From C-114 sp963719285 (GTDB lineage: Bacteria; Chloroflexota; Limnocylindria; Limnocylindrales; CSP1-4): a stretch of 64,000 bases of DNA. The notes beneath the pieces were generated by a model, which did no database searches, was not told the DNA's origin, and was given only the letters and a program-made list of their open reading frames with translations. The position numbers and the translations under genes are program-made. The DNA lies in NCBI GenBank assembly GCA_963719285.1, contig CAVRBO010000004.1:1-64000 (forward strand), written 5' to 3'. This document shows positions 41,519-50,970 of this stretch, piece after piece; position 1 is the first letter of the stretch; each line of letters begins with the position of its first letter.

Positions 41519-43864
41519 TCACGGCGCGGTCCCGCCTGCGTCGCCCTCGGCGAGCGGCAGCCGGCTCGCGAGCCACCGTTCGATCCGGGCGGGGATCCAC
41601 CAGTTCCAGTGGCCGAGCAGGCGCATCGTCGCCGGCACGAGGAGGGCCCGGACCACGGTCGCGTCGAGCGCCACCGCGAGCGCCATCCCCAGGCCCAGGG
41701 CCTTGATGAGCACGATGTCGGCGAAGGCGAACGAGCCCGCGACCACCACGACGATGAGGGCCGCCGACGTGACGATCCGCCCGCTCCGCTCGAGGCCGAA
41801 CGCGACGGCCGCGACGTTGTCGCCGGTCCGGTCCCAGGTCTCCTTCATCCGCGACAGCAGGAAGACCTCGTAGTCCATCGACAGCCCGAAGAGGACGCAG
41901 AAGAGGATGACCGGCTGGGTCGTCTCGACATAGCCGAGGGGCTGGAACCCGAGGAGCGCGGATAGGTTGCCGTCCTGGAAGATCCAGACGAGCGCGCCGA
42001 AGCTCGCGACGATCGACAGGCTGTTCATGACCAGCGCCTTCGCCGGCAGTACGACCGAGCGAAGGAGCACGAACAGGACGAGGTACGTCGTCACGAGGAT
42101 GAACAGTCCGGTCCGCGGGAACTCGGCGGCCATCTCGGTCACGACGTCCTGGACCTCGGCCGCGCCGCCGCTGACGAGGACGGTCGTGCCGGCGGGCGGC
42201 GCGAGCGGCCCCGTCGTCGCCCGGAGGTCCTGGACGAGGGCGCGGCCCGCGTCGGCGTTCGGGCCGTAGGGCGTATAGATGCTGAACGCGGTCAGGTCCC
42301 CGGCGGTGGACGAGGCGAGGGTCGCCTGGATGAACCGGTCCGGTGGGCCGGTCGGCGCGCTGTACAGGAGCTGGTACTGGGCGAGGGTGAGCCGCGGATC
42401 CACGTCCACCAGGCTCACGACGTGGGTCACCCGCGGGTCGGCGGCCAGCCGCCGCGAGTAGTCGTACAGGGCAGCGAGCGTGGCGGGGGCCGTCGCCGGG
42501 CCCTGCGTGCGGATCGCCAGGGTCAGGGGGGCGAACGCGCCCTCGCCGAACTCCCTGGCGAGCAACTCGTACGACGCTCGCGACGGCACGGACGCCGGCA
42601 GGATCGTCGCGTCCGGGGCGTTGAACCGGACGTGCAGGAACGGAAAGCCGAGCACGAGCAGGAGCCCCAGCGTCGGAACGAGGACCGCCACCGGCCGGCG
42701 CATGACAGCGCGGGCGAGCCGCGCCCACGGGCCGTCCGCCCCCGACGTGACGGCGACGCGGCGGATCGCCAGGGCGTCCAGACGGGGGCCGAGCACGCCC
42801 AGGATGGCCGGCAGGAGCGTCAGCGCGGCGAGGACCGCGAGCCCCACCACGACCGCGCCGGCGATGCCCACGGATCGCAGGATCATGAACTGGAACAGGA
42901 TCAGCCCGATGAGGCCGAGGAGCACGGTGAGGCCCGAGAAGAAGACGGCCCGGCCGGCCGTGGCCACCGTGATCCGGACGGCGGTCTCCACGGCGGCGGC
43001 ACGGGCGGCGTCGCGGTCCGGGCCCGGCGGCAGGACCCGCCAGGCGGCCCTCGCGGCGAGCTCTTCGCGGAAGCGGCTCGTGAGCAGGAGCGAGTAGTCG
43101 ACGCCGAGCCCGAGCCCGAGCAGGGTCGCCAGATTGAGCACGAAGATGCTCATCGGGGTGAGGTTGGCCAGGCCGAAGATGACGGCCAGGGCGACGATGA
43201 CGGCCGAGCCCCCGACCGCCAGCGGCACGGCCGCGGCGACGAGGCTCCCGAACACCAGGACGAGAGCGAGGCCCGCCAGCGGGAGCGAGATCGCCTCGCT
43301 CCGGCGGAGGTCCGACTCCGAGACGGTCTGGACGTCGCCGTAGAAGGCTGGACCTCCGGCGAGTGCCACGCCTACGCCGGGCGACGGCCCGAGGGCGGCC
43401 TCCACCGTCGGGAGTGCGAGCGGCGAGTCGTCGGGCGCAAGGTCCAGGAACACGATGTCGTAGGCGGTGTGTCCGTCGGCGCTGACCTGGCGTGGCGCCG
43501 CCCGGTGCGACAGGACGGACACGACGTGAGTGGCGGTGGGTACGGCCGCCATCGCCGTGCTCACCGCGTCTTCGAATGGGGCGGTCCCCACGATCAGCGC
43601 GTCGGAGTGGAAGACGACGACAAGGGCCGACGGCGGCAGGTGCAACTCCGCGACGAGGAGCGCGCGCGCTCGGGCGGACTCAAGGGTGTCCAGGGTGAAA
43701 CCCCCGGCGCGCAGGGCTCCGCCCGCCCGGGGCGCGAACGGCAGGGCCACCAGAAGGACCAGCCCCCAGGCCGCGATCACGGCTCGACGATGCCGGTAGA
43801 CGGCCGCCCCGAGCCGCTCGAATTGGCTCACCCGCGGGACCGGCGGCGGGGATCGGGGGAACAC
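41519..43864 (-). CDS. MMPL-family RND transporter
   Basis: This 781-residue protein has two MMPL halves, each with a membrane segment, an outside domain and five helices. The first half includes NLATLLGLGLGVDYSLLLTS (GxxxDY) and the second GFQPLGYVETTQPVILFCVL followed by FGLSMDYEVFLLSRM. MMPL proteins export lipids or hydrophobic compounds using the proton gradient, with the Asp-Tyr pairs acting in proton relay. GTG 43864 is the longest start, and GTG 43831 is possible. The cargo is unknown. Confidence 0.92.
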   Translation of the reverse strand: MFPRSPPPVPRVSQFERLGAAVYRHRRAVIAAWGLVLLVALPFAPRAGGALRAGGFTLDTLESARARALLVAELHLPPSALVVVFHSDALIVGTAPFEDAVSTAMAAVPTATHVVSVLSHRAAPRQVSADGHTAYDIVFLDLAPDDSPLALPTVEAALGPSPGVGVALAGGPAFYGDVQTVSESDLRRSEAISLPLAGLALVLVFGSLVAAAVPLAVGGSAVIVALAVIFGLANLTPMSIFVLNLATLLGLGLGVDYSLLLTSRFREELAARAAWRVLPPGPDRDAARAAAVETAVRITVATAGRAVFFSGLTVLLGLIGLILFQFMILRSVGIAGAVVVGLAVLAALTLLPAILGVLGPRLDALAIRRVAVTSGADGPWARLARAVMRRPVAVLVPTLGLLLVLGFPFLHVRFNAPDATILPASVPSRASYELLAREFGEGAFAPLTLAIRTQGPATAPATLAALYDYSRRLAADPRVTHVVSLVDVDPRLTLAQYQLLYSAPTGPPDRFIQATLASSTAGDLTAFSIYTPYGPNADAGRALVQDLRATTGPLAPPAGTTVLVSGGAAEVQDVVTEMAAEFPRTGLFILVTTYLVLFVLLRSVVLPAKALVMNSLSIVASFGALVWIFQDGNLSALLGFQPLGYVETTQPVILFCVLFGLSMDYEVFLLSRMKETWDRTGDNVAAVAFGLERSGRIVTSAALIVVVVAGSFAFADIVLIKALGLGMALAVALDATVVRALLVPATMRLLGHWNWWIPARIERWLASRLPLAEGDAGGTAP

Positions 43865-44012
43865 ATGCGCCGACTCATGCTAGAAGCTCCGCCCGGAACC
43901 CGTTCCGACCCACGGCGCGACTCCTGAAGCCGCCTCCGGACGCCGCGTCGCGGGCCGACGTCTCTGCTAGCATTTCGAGCGTTCTTCTGACGCGTTTCAC
44001 TGAGGCACTTCG

Positions 44013-44336
44013 GTGGACCTGTTCCTTCTGCCGATCAACCACCCGGTCCCCTTCTGGGTCTCGGCCGGTGTCGCCGGGGTGATGCTCCTCGTCTGGCTGC
44101 GATCGGCCTCGTCCGCCGAGGGTCGTCCGACCGGCTGGGTCAGGGCCATCACGAACCCCAACGCCCGGTTCCTGTTCGCGATGCTGTTCGTCGGCTGGGC
44201 GCTCGTGTTCGGGATCGGGCTCCAGCTCGTGCCCCACGAAGGCGCCGACTCGCCGTACGGCGGGTTCGCCCTGATCGCGCTGTTCAGCGGCTTCTTCATC
44301 ATGATGGGCCTGCTCTGGTCGATCATCGGCGAATAG
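44013..44336 (+). CDS. Small membrane protein, three helices
   Basis: This 107-residue protein from GTG 44013 has hydrophobic segments FWVSAGVAGVMLLVWL, FLFAMLFVGWALVFGIGLQL and FALIALFSGFFIMMGLLWSI joined by short polar loops. No family is recognised. TAGCAT at 43968-43973 may be a promoter element. It diverges from the MMPL gene. Confidence 0.6.
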   Translation: MDLFLLPINHPVPFWVSAGVAGVMLLVWLRSASSAEGRPTGWVRAITNPNARFLFAMLFVGWALVFGIGLQLVPHEGADSPYGGFALIALFSGFFIMMGLLWSIIGE

Positions 44337-44814
44337 CCGACCCGCCGGCGCGGCGGCGCGAAGCAGGGCCACTCATCCGGCCAAATGCAACCCACGCGAT
44401 CCCCGGGCCAACCCTCGCGCCTCTGATCGGTCCCTGATCGGGGACCTCCGCCTGTCGCCGAGCACGCCCTGCTAGGTTCCAGGCCAGTCTGTGGTCGCGG
44501 ATAGGTCCTGGATCGGGTTGGAACCTGCCTCAAGATCTCGTGGCGTGCATCTGGCCATATCCGCGGCCAGGAATTCGCCCTCGGACTGTCGGCGGTGTAC
44601 GAGCGCGTATTCCGTGTTGGCGACCGCTTGAGCCACCTGACCCGTGCTCAGCCGCGCACCCGGCTCGACGAGCCGCTGACCGATCGCGCTCCGGATGCTG
44701 GACCCCGCAGGACCTTCGGGCTATCATCCGCAGCATCCAGTCTGCATAGACTTTATGCGTCGGAGGCGCCCACCGAGCGTCTCGGCGACTTCGTCCGCCA
44801 GGAGGCGAACCCGC
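44337..44814. other. 478-base stretch without a supported gene
   Basis: No open frame here has family similarity or a ribosome-binding site, and no tRNA, T-box (GGUGGNACCGCG) or lysine riboswitch signature was seen. A TATCAT hexamer near 44723-44728 could be a -10 element for the downstream aminomutase, giving a leader of roughly 80 bases. Confidence 0.4.
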
Positions 44815-46386
44815 GTGGATGCCAAGGAGATCAGCGCCGCCGTCGCCCACCAGGACGCGCCTCGCGCGCTGGCCGAAGCGCCGTTCGTCAACCTCCGCGA
44901 CCCGGCCCGTGCGCTCGGGCCGGACGGTCGCCCCGCCGTCAGCCGCCGGGCGCCGCTCTGGGAGGACATCCCGGACGAGAAGTGGAATGACTGGCGCTGG
45001 CAGCTCTCCCACCGGGTCAACGACCTGGCCGAGATCGAGCAGATCCTCGAGCTGACGGACGAGGAGCGGGCCGGCCTCTCGGCCCCCGACAAGTTCCGGG
45101 TCGACATCACCCCGTACTTCATCAGCCTGATCGACCCGCACGACCCGAACGACCCGATCCGCCGCCAGGTCATCCCGCTCGGTCGGGAGCAGCAGGCGTT
45201 CACGGCGATGATGGAGGACAGCCTCGCCGAGGACCGCCACTCCCCGGTGCCGGGCCTCGTCCATCGCTATCCCGACCGCGTGCTCATGCTCGTCACGACC
45301 CAGTGCGCGAGCTACTGCCGGTACTGCACCCGGAGCCGGATCGTCGGCGACCCGACCCAGAACTTCAATCGCAAGGACCACGAGGCCCAGCTCGAGTACC
45401 TGCGCAACACGCCCCAGGTCCGGGACGTGCTCATCAGCGGCGGGGACGGCCTGACCCTCGCCCCGAAGCTGTTCGAATCGATCCTGCGCGGCCTGCGCGA
45501 GATCCCCCATATCGAGATCATCCGGATCGGCTCGCGGGTCCCGGTGTTCCTGCCCCAGCGCATCGACGAAGAGCTGTGCGCGATGCTCGAGAAGTACCAC
45601 CCGCTCTGGATCAACCTTCACTTCAACCATCCGAACGAGATCACGCCGGAAGTCAGCCGCGCGGTGGACCGGCTCACGAAGGCCGGCCTGCCGGTCGGCA
45701 ACCAGAGCGTGCTGCTCGCGGGCGTCAACGACTGCGTGAACATCCAGCGGGCGCTCGTCCACCGACTCGTCGAGAACCGGATCCGGCCCTACTACCTCTA
45801 CCAGTGCGACCTGGTCGAGGGTTCGGGCCACTTCCGAACGCCGGTCGGCAAGGGAATCGAGATCATGGAGGGCCTGCGCGGCCACACGTCCGGATACGCG
45901 GTGCCCACGTTCGTCATCGACGCCCCGGGCGGCGGCGGCAAGATCCCGGTCATGCCGAATTACCTGATCAGCTACAGCGACCACAAGGTCGTGCTCCGCA
46001 ACTACGAGGGCTACATCTCGACCTACGAGGAGCCACCCACATACCAGCGCCACGACCCGTCCGCCTGCGCGTACTGCAACCACGAGCGACCCGAGCCGGG
46101 CCAGTCCGGCGTCCTGGGCCTGCTCGAGGGCGAACGGATGTGGATCGAGCCACGCGGCTTCTCCGAGACCCACACCCGGGGCAACACCGAGGCGCACCGC
46201 CTCCAGGACCCGGCGAAGTGGGTGCCGTTCGGGGTGGGCGCGCTGGAAGGCCACGCGGGCGCGCCGCTGCCGGTCATCGAGGGCGGCGTGGTCCCGCCCC
46301 CGCCGGCCAAGGTCTATGGACCGGGCGAGGAACCGCGGCCGCGCGAAGGCGAGCCGACCGCCTCGGCCCACGGGGAGCTGCTCTAG
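44815..46386 (+). CDS. kamA: L-lysine 2,3-aminomutase
   Basis: This 523-residue radical-SAM/PLP enzyme converts L-lysine to L-beta-lysine. The iron-sulfur motif is CASYCRYC (CxxxCxxC). The PLP lysine is in APGGGGKIPVMPNY. Both substrate-amino-recognising Asp residues are present (LLAGVNDCVN and YQCDLVEG), which favours lysine over glutamate mutase. C-terminal Cys in CAYCNHERPEPGQSG may bind zinc as in the tetrameric enzyme. GTG 44815 has AGGAGG nine bases upstream. No ablB acetyltransferase is adjacent. Confidence 0.93.
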   Translation: MDAKEISAAVAHQDAPRALAEAPFVNLRDPARALGPDGRPAVSRRAPLWEDIPDEKWNDWRWQLSHRVNDLAEIEQILELTDEERAGLSAPDKFRVDITPYFISLIDPHDPNDPIRRQVIPLGREQQAFTAMMEDSLAEDRHSPVPGLVHRYPDRVLMLVTTQCASYCRYCTRSRIVGDPTQNFNRKDHEAQLEYLRNTPQVRDVLISGGDGLTLAPKLFESILRGLREIPHIEIIRIGSRVPVFLPQRIDEELCAMLEKYHPLWINLHFNHPNEITPEVSRAVDRLTKAGLPVGNQSVLLAGVNDCVNIQRALVHRLVENRIRPYYLYQCDLVEGSGHFRTPVGKGIEIMEGLRGHTSGYAVPTFVIDAPGGGGKIPVMPNYLISYSDHKVVLRNYEGYISTYEEPPTYQRHDPSACAYCNHERPEPGQSGVLGLLEGERMWIEPRGFSETHTRGNTEAHRLQDPAKWVPFGVGALEGHAGAPLPVIEGGVVPPPPAKVYGPGEEPRPREGEPTASAHGELL

Positions 46387-46393
46387 GGACGGC

Positions 46394-47888
46394 CTACTTC
46401 ACGGCGATGGAGTCGACCGCCGCCTTGAGCTGCGCGTCGTCGGCCGACGTCACGGCCGAGGCGCCATTGGTCTTGAGGTCGTCCGGGGTCAGGATGTGGC
46501 CGCTCGCCGGGAGCGCCACCGTGACGTCCGGCGTGATCCCGTGGTGCCAGATCTCGCGACCCTTCGGGGTCAGCCACTCGACGGTCCCGACGAGCAGGGC
46601 TGAGCCGTCCGACAGGTCGAACTCGTTGAGGACCGTTCCCGTCCCGAATGTGGTCTGGCCGTAGATCTTGGCGCGGCCGGCGTCCTGGAGGGCGCCCGCG
46701 ACGATCTCCGACGCGCTCGCCGAACCGACATTGACGAGCACCACGAGCGGGATGTCCGTGGCCCGTTCGCCGGGCTTCACCGGTACCGCCTTGACCGAGC
46801 CCGACGCGTCCTTCTCCTGGTAGACGGTGCCCGACTGGATGAACACGCTCGCGACGCCGATCGCCTGATCGACGTACCCGCCCGGGTTGTCGCGCAGGTC
46901 GAGCACCACCGACGTGGCGCCGGCGCCTTGCGCTCCGATCAGCGCCCCCTTCAGGTCGTCCGTGACGCCCGCGCTGAATTCCTCGATCCGGATGTCGGCC
47001 GTCTTCGTGCCGGGGATCATGGCCCAGCTCACGGCAGCGACCGAGATCTGGGCGCGCACGATCGACAGGGTGAGCGGCGCCGCGCCCTTGCGGGTGAGGT
47101 CGAGCCTGACGGTCGTGCCGGCCTCGCCACGGATGCTGGAGACGACATCGTCGAGGGTCTTGCCGCTGACCGAGTTGCCATCGACGGCCGTGATGATGTC
47201 GCCGGCGAGCAGGCCCGCCTTCTCGGCCGGTGAGTCGGGCACGACCGACTGGACGACGAAGTCGGCATCGACCTGCGACATGCGGGCCCCGATCCCGGTG
47301 ATCGAGCCGGACAGGGACTGGTGCGACGCGGCCACGTCGGCCGGGGTCAGGAAACGCGTGTGGCCGGTGTCGCCGACGGCGTCCACCAGGCCCTTCGTCG
47401 CGCCGTAGGCGAGCTTCGTCGGGTCGAGCGCCGCCTGGTCCACGTAGTGCTGGACCAGGACGTTGTACGCCTCCCAAAGTGTCTTGAAGGCCGGGGGCTC
47501 GGACGGATTGAGCACGACGCCGGGAGGTGCGGTCGGGATCGTCGTCCCGTCGACCATCGCCCGGTCGGTCGCCAGGCCTGCGAAGAACGCGAGCGCGATG
47601 ACGACGATGAGCGCGATCGACAGGCCGACCTTCGGACGGCGCGGCTCGACGATGTTCCAGGGACCACCTGCCGGGGCATCGACCCCGAAGCCGGGGCCCA
47701 GCTGGCCGCCCATCGTGATGCCCGGCGCCGGTGGGACGACCGGGGCGGGCGGGATGATCGGCGAGGCCGCCCAGGCGGACGGGTCGCTCGCGCCGGGGCC
47801 TTCGGTCCCACCCTGGGGTCTGGGTCCCGGCGGGTTCCACGGGCGTGCCGTCCGGTTCCGGGGTCTGATCGGGCCTCGTCGGGTCCAC
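46394..47888 (-). CDS. S41 family C-terminal processing peptidase (N-terminal frameshift)
   Basis: This membrane-anchored CtpA-like protein has an anchor (GLSIALIVVIALAFFAGLAT), a helical domain, a PDZ domain (VVQSVVPDSPAEKAGLLAGD) and an S41 domain with LDLRDNPGGYVDQAIGVASV and the serine motif NVGSASASEIVAGALQD. The usual catalytic Lys (FGKG) reads TFGTGTVL, so the Ser-Lys dyad looks incomplete. The natural N-terminus (GTG 47888 with GGAG 8 bases ahead; DPTRPDQTPEPDGTPVEPAG) is one frame away from the rest. One extra C in 47807-47809 would explain it. About 497 residues if corrected. Confidence 0.8.
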
Positions 47889-48120
47889 GTGTGAGTCTCC
47901 AGGTTCGCGCGCCCCGATCGGGCGCGGCGTTCGAGCGTGCTGTCGGGTGGTATGCGTACTAGGGATACGCCACGTCGCGATCGTCGGACGCGTTCGATGG
48001 CCAGAGGATGCGCCAAGTCCTGCCATCCTGCAGATGGCGGCACCCGCCGGCCATCGTCCGATGGTCCCGTATCGCAACGTGTCGATGCCCGGCCCCCGGA
48101 GCGCCCCACACTTGGCGACG

Positions 48121-48990
48121 ATGGTGTCCGTTCTCGGCGGCCTGGGCGCCGCGCTGCTGTGGGCCGCCGCTACGATCGCGTCGTCGCGCACGACCCGCCT
48201 CGTTGGCGCATGGTCGGCCGTCGCCTGGGTCATGCTCGTCGGGCTGGCGGCCGCGCTCCCCGGCGCGGTGCTCGTCGGCGTGCCGGGCGGCCTCGATGGC
48301 CCCACCGTCGCCTGGCTCGTCGTCGTGGGCCTCGGCAACTGCGGGGGACTTGTCCTCGTCTACTCGGCCCTGCGGGTCGGCAAGGTCGGCATCGTCGCGC
48401 CGATCGCCTCGACCGAAGGCGCGCTGGCCGCCGTGCTCGCGGTGATCCTCGGCGAGCGGATCGTCCCGGGCGCCGCGCTGACACTGGCCGTCATCGCCGT
48501 CGGCGTCGCCCTCGCGAGCGTCCATCGCGACGACGTCGCGGCCGAGGTCGCGGCCGACGGGTCGCGCAGCGTCGACGGGCGTCGGGCCGCCGTCCTCGCG
48601 TTCGGCGCTGCCGCGGTCTTCGCGGCCGGGCTGTACGCGGCCGGCCACGTCAGCGCCTACCTGCCTCCGATCTGGGTCGCGCTCCCGCCACGGATCGTGG
48701 GCACGCTGGCGCTCGCGCTGCCGCTCGCCCTGACCGGCCGGCTGAGGCTGACCCGCGGCAGCGCGCCGTTGCTCGTCGTGGCCGGCCTCGGCGAGATCCT
48801 CGGATCCATCTCCTTCGCGCTCGGTGCGCGGTCGGGTATCGCGATCACGGCGGTCCTGTCCTCGCAGTTCGCGGCCTTCGCGGCGATCGCCGCCTACCTC
48901 CTGTTCCGGGAACGGCTGCTGCGGGTCCAGGTCGTGGGTGTGGCCCTGATCGCCCTCGGCGTCGGGACGCTCAGCTATCTCCACTCCTAG
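48121..48990 (+). CDS. EamA/DMT family transporter
   Basis: This 289-residue protein has ten hydrophobic segments in two EamA halves, including LGGLGAALLWAAATIASSRT, VGKVGIVAPIASTEGALAAV, LAVILGERIVPGAALTLAVI and ITAVLSSQFAAFAAIAAYLL ending FRERLLRVQVVGVALIALGV. The family exports metabolites or drugs. The substrate is unknown. ATG 48121 is chosen because the preceding in-frame 58 codons are not hydrophobic and lack similarity. The 232 bases upstream, divergent from the S41 gene, show no clear promoter. Confidence 0.85.
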   Translation: MVSVLGGLGAALLWAAATIASSRTTRLVGAWSAVAWVMLVGLAAALPGAVLVGVPGGLDGPTVAWLVVVGLGNCGGLVLVYSALRVGKVGIVAPIASTEGALAAVLAVILGERIVPGAALTLAVIAVGVALASVHRDDVAAEVAADGSRSVDGRRAAVLAFGAAAVFAAGLYAAGHVSAYLPPIWVALPPRIVGTLALALPLALTGRLRLTRGSAPLLVVAGLGEILGSISFALGARSGIAITAVLSSQFAAFAAIAAYLLFRERLLRVQVVGVALIALGVGTLSYLHS

Positions 48991-49077
48991 GGCTGGACCG
49001 AGGGTCCGGGGCCCGATGGCTCTCAGAAAAGCCGCGTGCTATGCTCCGCCTCTCAATCCCGAGTGGAAAGGTCGGAG

Positions 49078-49545
49078 ATGCCCGCGACCCTGGCAGCGAC
49101 CCCGTCCGCCGCCCCCGGCATGCTCGATCTGCGTGCCGCGCCGGCCGGGTTGCCCGACGTGGATCTCCGACCGCCCACGATCGCCGAGTCCGGCGACCCG
49201 TTCGCGACCGCTCGCATCATCCACCTCGTCGCCCGTCTCGAGCGGGGCCGGCCGATCCGGCTCGACGACATCGTCGCGGCCCTCAACGCGGCGCATCTCG
49301 ACTGGCTGTTCGAACGCCGTGTGGTGGCCGACGCGGTCCTTGCGCTCCAGGCCAACTGGCTGTCCGACTATCGCAACGCGTCCGGCATCGTCATGGAGGA
49401 CGGGCCGTATGGCCCCGAGGTCACGATCGAGGACTCGAGCCGGGTCGACCCCTGGATCGTCCGCCAGCTCGCCCGCGAGGTGGCCGCCTGCCGGACCGCG
49501 CTCGCCGACTTCAGCCGCCTGGATCGCGTGGCCGGCGATGCCTGA
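49078..49545 (+). CDS. Conserved-looking helical protein of unknown function
   Basis: This 155-residue protein from ATG 49078 (AAAGG upstream) has a mixed helical middle: FATARIIHLVARLERGRPIR, LDDIVAALNAAHLDWLFERR, VVADAVLALQANWLSDYRN, then YGPEVTIEDSSRVDPWIVRQ. There is no Cys cluster, signal peptide or membrane segment, so it is likely cytoplasmic. TATGCT at 49039-49044 could be its -10 element. No family is recognised. The 202 bases after it hold no supported gene. Confidence 0.6.
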   Translation: MPATLAATPSAAPGMLDLRAAPAGLPDVDLRPPTIAESGDPFATARIIHLVARLERGRPIRLDDIVAALNAAHLDWLFERRVVADAVLALQANWLSDYRNASGIVMEDGPYGPEVTIEDSSRVDPWIVRQLAREVAACRTALADFSRLDRVAGDA

Positions 49546-49747
49546 GCGATCGCAGATCCACCCAGCCACGCCGGGCCGCTGCATGTGTCCCGAGCGGGCC
49601 CGAACCCGCCGACCGTCGCGCTGACAGCGACCGGCCGGCATCGGTCGCCCGCGCCGTGACCCGCCCGCGGCGCCCAGCCGCGGTCGAAGCCAGCACACCG
49701 TCGGCCGCCGCCGATCCGCGACGGCCCACCTGGAGGAACTTGCACCC

Positions 49748-50602
49748 ATGGCCGGATTCCCTTCGACCGTCCTCGTCGACGCGGACTGGGCGAAAGCCCA
49801 CCTGAGCGACCCGAGCGTCCGCCTGGTCGAGGTCGACGTCGACACGACGTCCTACGAGCAGAGCCACATCCCCGGTGCCGTCGGCTGGAACTGGACGAGC
49901 CAGCTGTCCGATGGCATCCGCCGCGACATCGCCGGCAGGGACGACTTCTCGGCGCTGCTGTCCGCCTCGGGGATCGGCCCCGAGACGACGATCCTCCTCT
50001 ACGGCGACAACAACAACTGGTTCGCCGCATGGGCGTACTGGCAGCTGAAGCTGTACGGCCACGCCGACGTACGGATCATCGACGGCGGGCGGAAGTTCTG
50101 GCTCGACAACGGGCTGCCGCTCTCGACCGACGTTCCCGCCTACCCGGCGACGGGCTATCAGCTCCCGGAGGCGAGCTTCGCTCTCCGCGCGTTCCGTGAC
50201 GACATCCTGCCGCGTCTTGGCGACCCGGGGCTCACGCTCGTCGACGTCCGCTCGCCGGCCGAGTTCAACGGCGAGATCATCGCCCCTCCGGGCATGAGCG
50301 AGACCGCCCAGCGAGCCGGTCACATCCCCGGTGCCGCATCGGTCCCGTGGGCCCAGACGGTCCGCGAGAACGGCACGTTCAAGTCCGAGGACGAGCTGCG
50401 GTCGCTGTACGAGGCCAAGGGTGTGACGCCCGACAAGGACGTGATCGCCTATTGCCGGATCGGCGAACGGTCGTCGCACACCTGGTTCGTGCTCCACGAA
50501 CTGCTCGGCTACCGGCGCGTCCGGAACTACGACGGATCGTGGACGGAGTACGGCAGCCTGATCGGCGTTCCGATCGAGAAGCCGGTGGCGGTAACGGCAT
50601 GA
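49748..50602 (+). CDS. Thiosulfate/3-mercaptopyruvate sulfurtransferase
   Basis: This 284-residue protein has two rhodanese domains. The first (VRLVEVDVDTTSYEQSHIPG) lacks a catalytic Cys. The second (LTLVDVRSPAEFNGEIIAPP) carries the active-site loop DVIAYCRIGERSSHTWFVLH with Cys in CRIGERS, typical of thiosulfate sulfurtransferases. It moves sulfane sulfur to cyanide or thiols in the cytoplasm. GGAGG lies about 10 bases before ATG 49748. Confidence 0.92.
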   Translation: MAGFPSTVLVDADWAKAHLSDPSVRLVEVDVDTTSYEQSHIPGAVGWNWTSQLSDGIRRDIAGRDDFSALLSASGIGPETTILLYGDNNNWFAAWAYWQLKLYGHADVRIIDGGRKFWLDNGLPLSTDVPAYPATGYQLPEASFALRAFRDDILPRLGDPGLTLVDVRSPAEFNGEIIAPPGMSETAQRAGHIPGAASVPWAQTVRENGTFKSEDELRSLYEAKGVTPDKDVIAYCRIGERSSHTWFVLHELLGYRRVRNYDGSWTEYGSLIGVPIEKPVAVTA

Positions 50603-50618
50603 CGGCGGTCTGAGAGAA

Positions 50619-50638
50619 GGCGCCGGGGTACCGGCGCC
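50619..50638. terminator. Hairpin after sulfurtransferase gene
   Basis: GGCGCCGG-GGTA-CCGGCGCC is a perfect 8-pair stem with a 4-base loop, starting 16 bases after the sulfurtransferase stop. No T-tract follows, so terminator function is uncertain. Confidence 0.4.
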
Positions 50639-50671
50639 CGACTCGGCACGGAGCAGCCTCGCGCGCCGCGA

Positions 50672-50842
50672 TATCACTCGCATCGTTGCCGGAGGCCGGG
50701 ATCCGTCGTGGCGGGCGGGCGGAGCCAGCTGAACGGCGCCTTCTAGCACTCGCATTGATGAGCCTTCGTCCAGACACCGCCGGGCGCGTCGCACACCGAC
50801 GATCCGGCCCGGATCGCGCGCCGGCCAACGATGCGAGTGATA
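50672..50842. repeat. 171-bp element with 17-bp terminal inverted repeats
   Basis: TATCACTCGCATCGTTG (50672-50688) is repeated exactly in reverse complement at 50826-50842. The intervening 137 bases contain no supported gene but do carry a third CACTCGCAT at 50747-50755. This is the size and shape of a miniature inverted-repeat element, though no target-site duplication is evident. It occupies most of the 368-base gap upstream of pabB. Confidence 0.5.
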
Positions 50843-50970
50843 CGGATGGGGCGGGAGCTACGACGTGGTCTCCCGAGCCGGGCTATCGATCGGAGGTGCC
50901 GGGGTGACCGGCGAACAGGAGTGGCCGCGGGCTTGAGGGCCGTGGCCTCATCGCGTCCTATCATCGGCGG

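Noticed and set aside
44337..44814. Lysine riboswitch or T-box ahead of kamA
   Set aside because: No conserved T-box GGUGGNACCGCG or lysine-riboswitch core could be recognised by eye.
44815..46386. Glutamate 2,3-aminomutase
   Set aside because: Both Asp residues that bind the lysine side-chain amine are present, favouring lysine 2,3-aminomutase.
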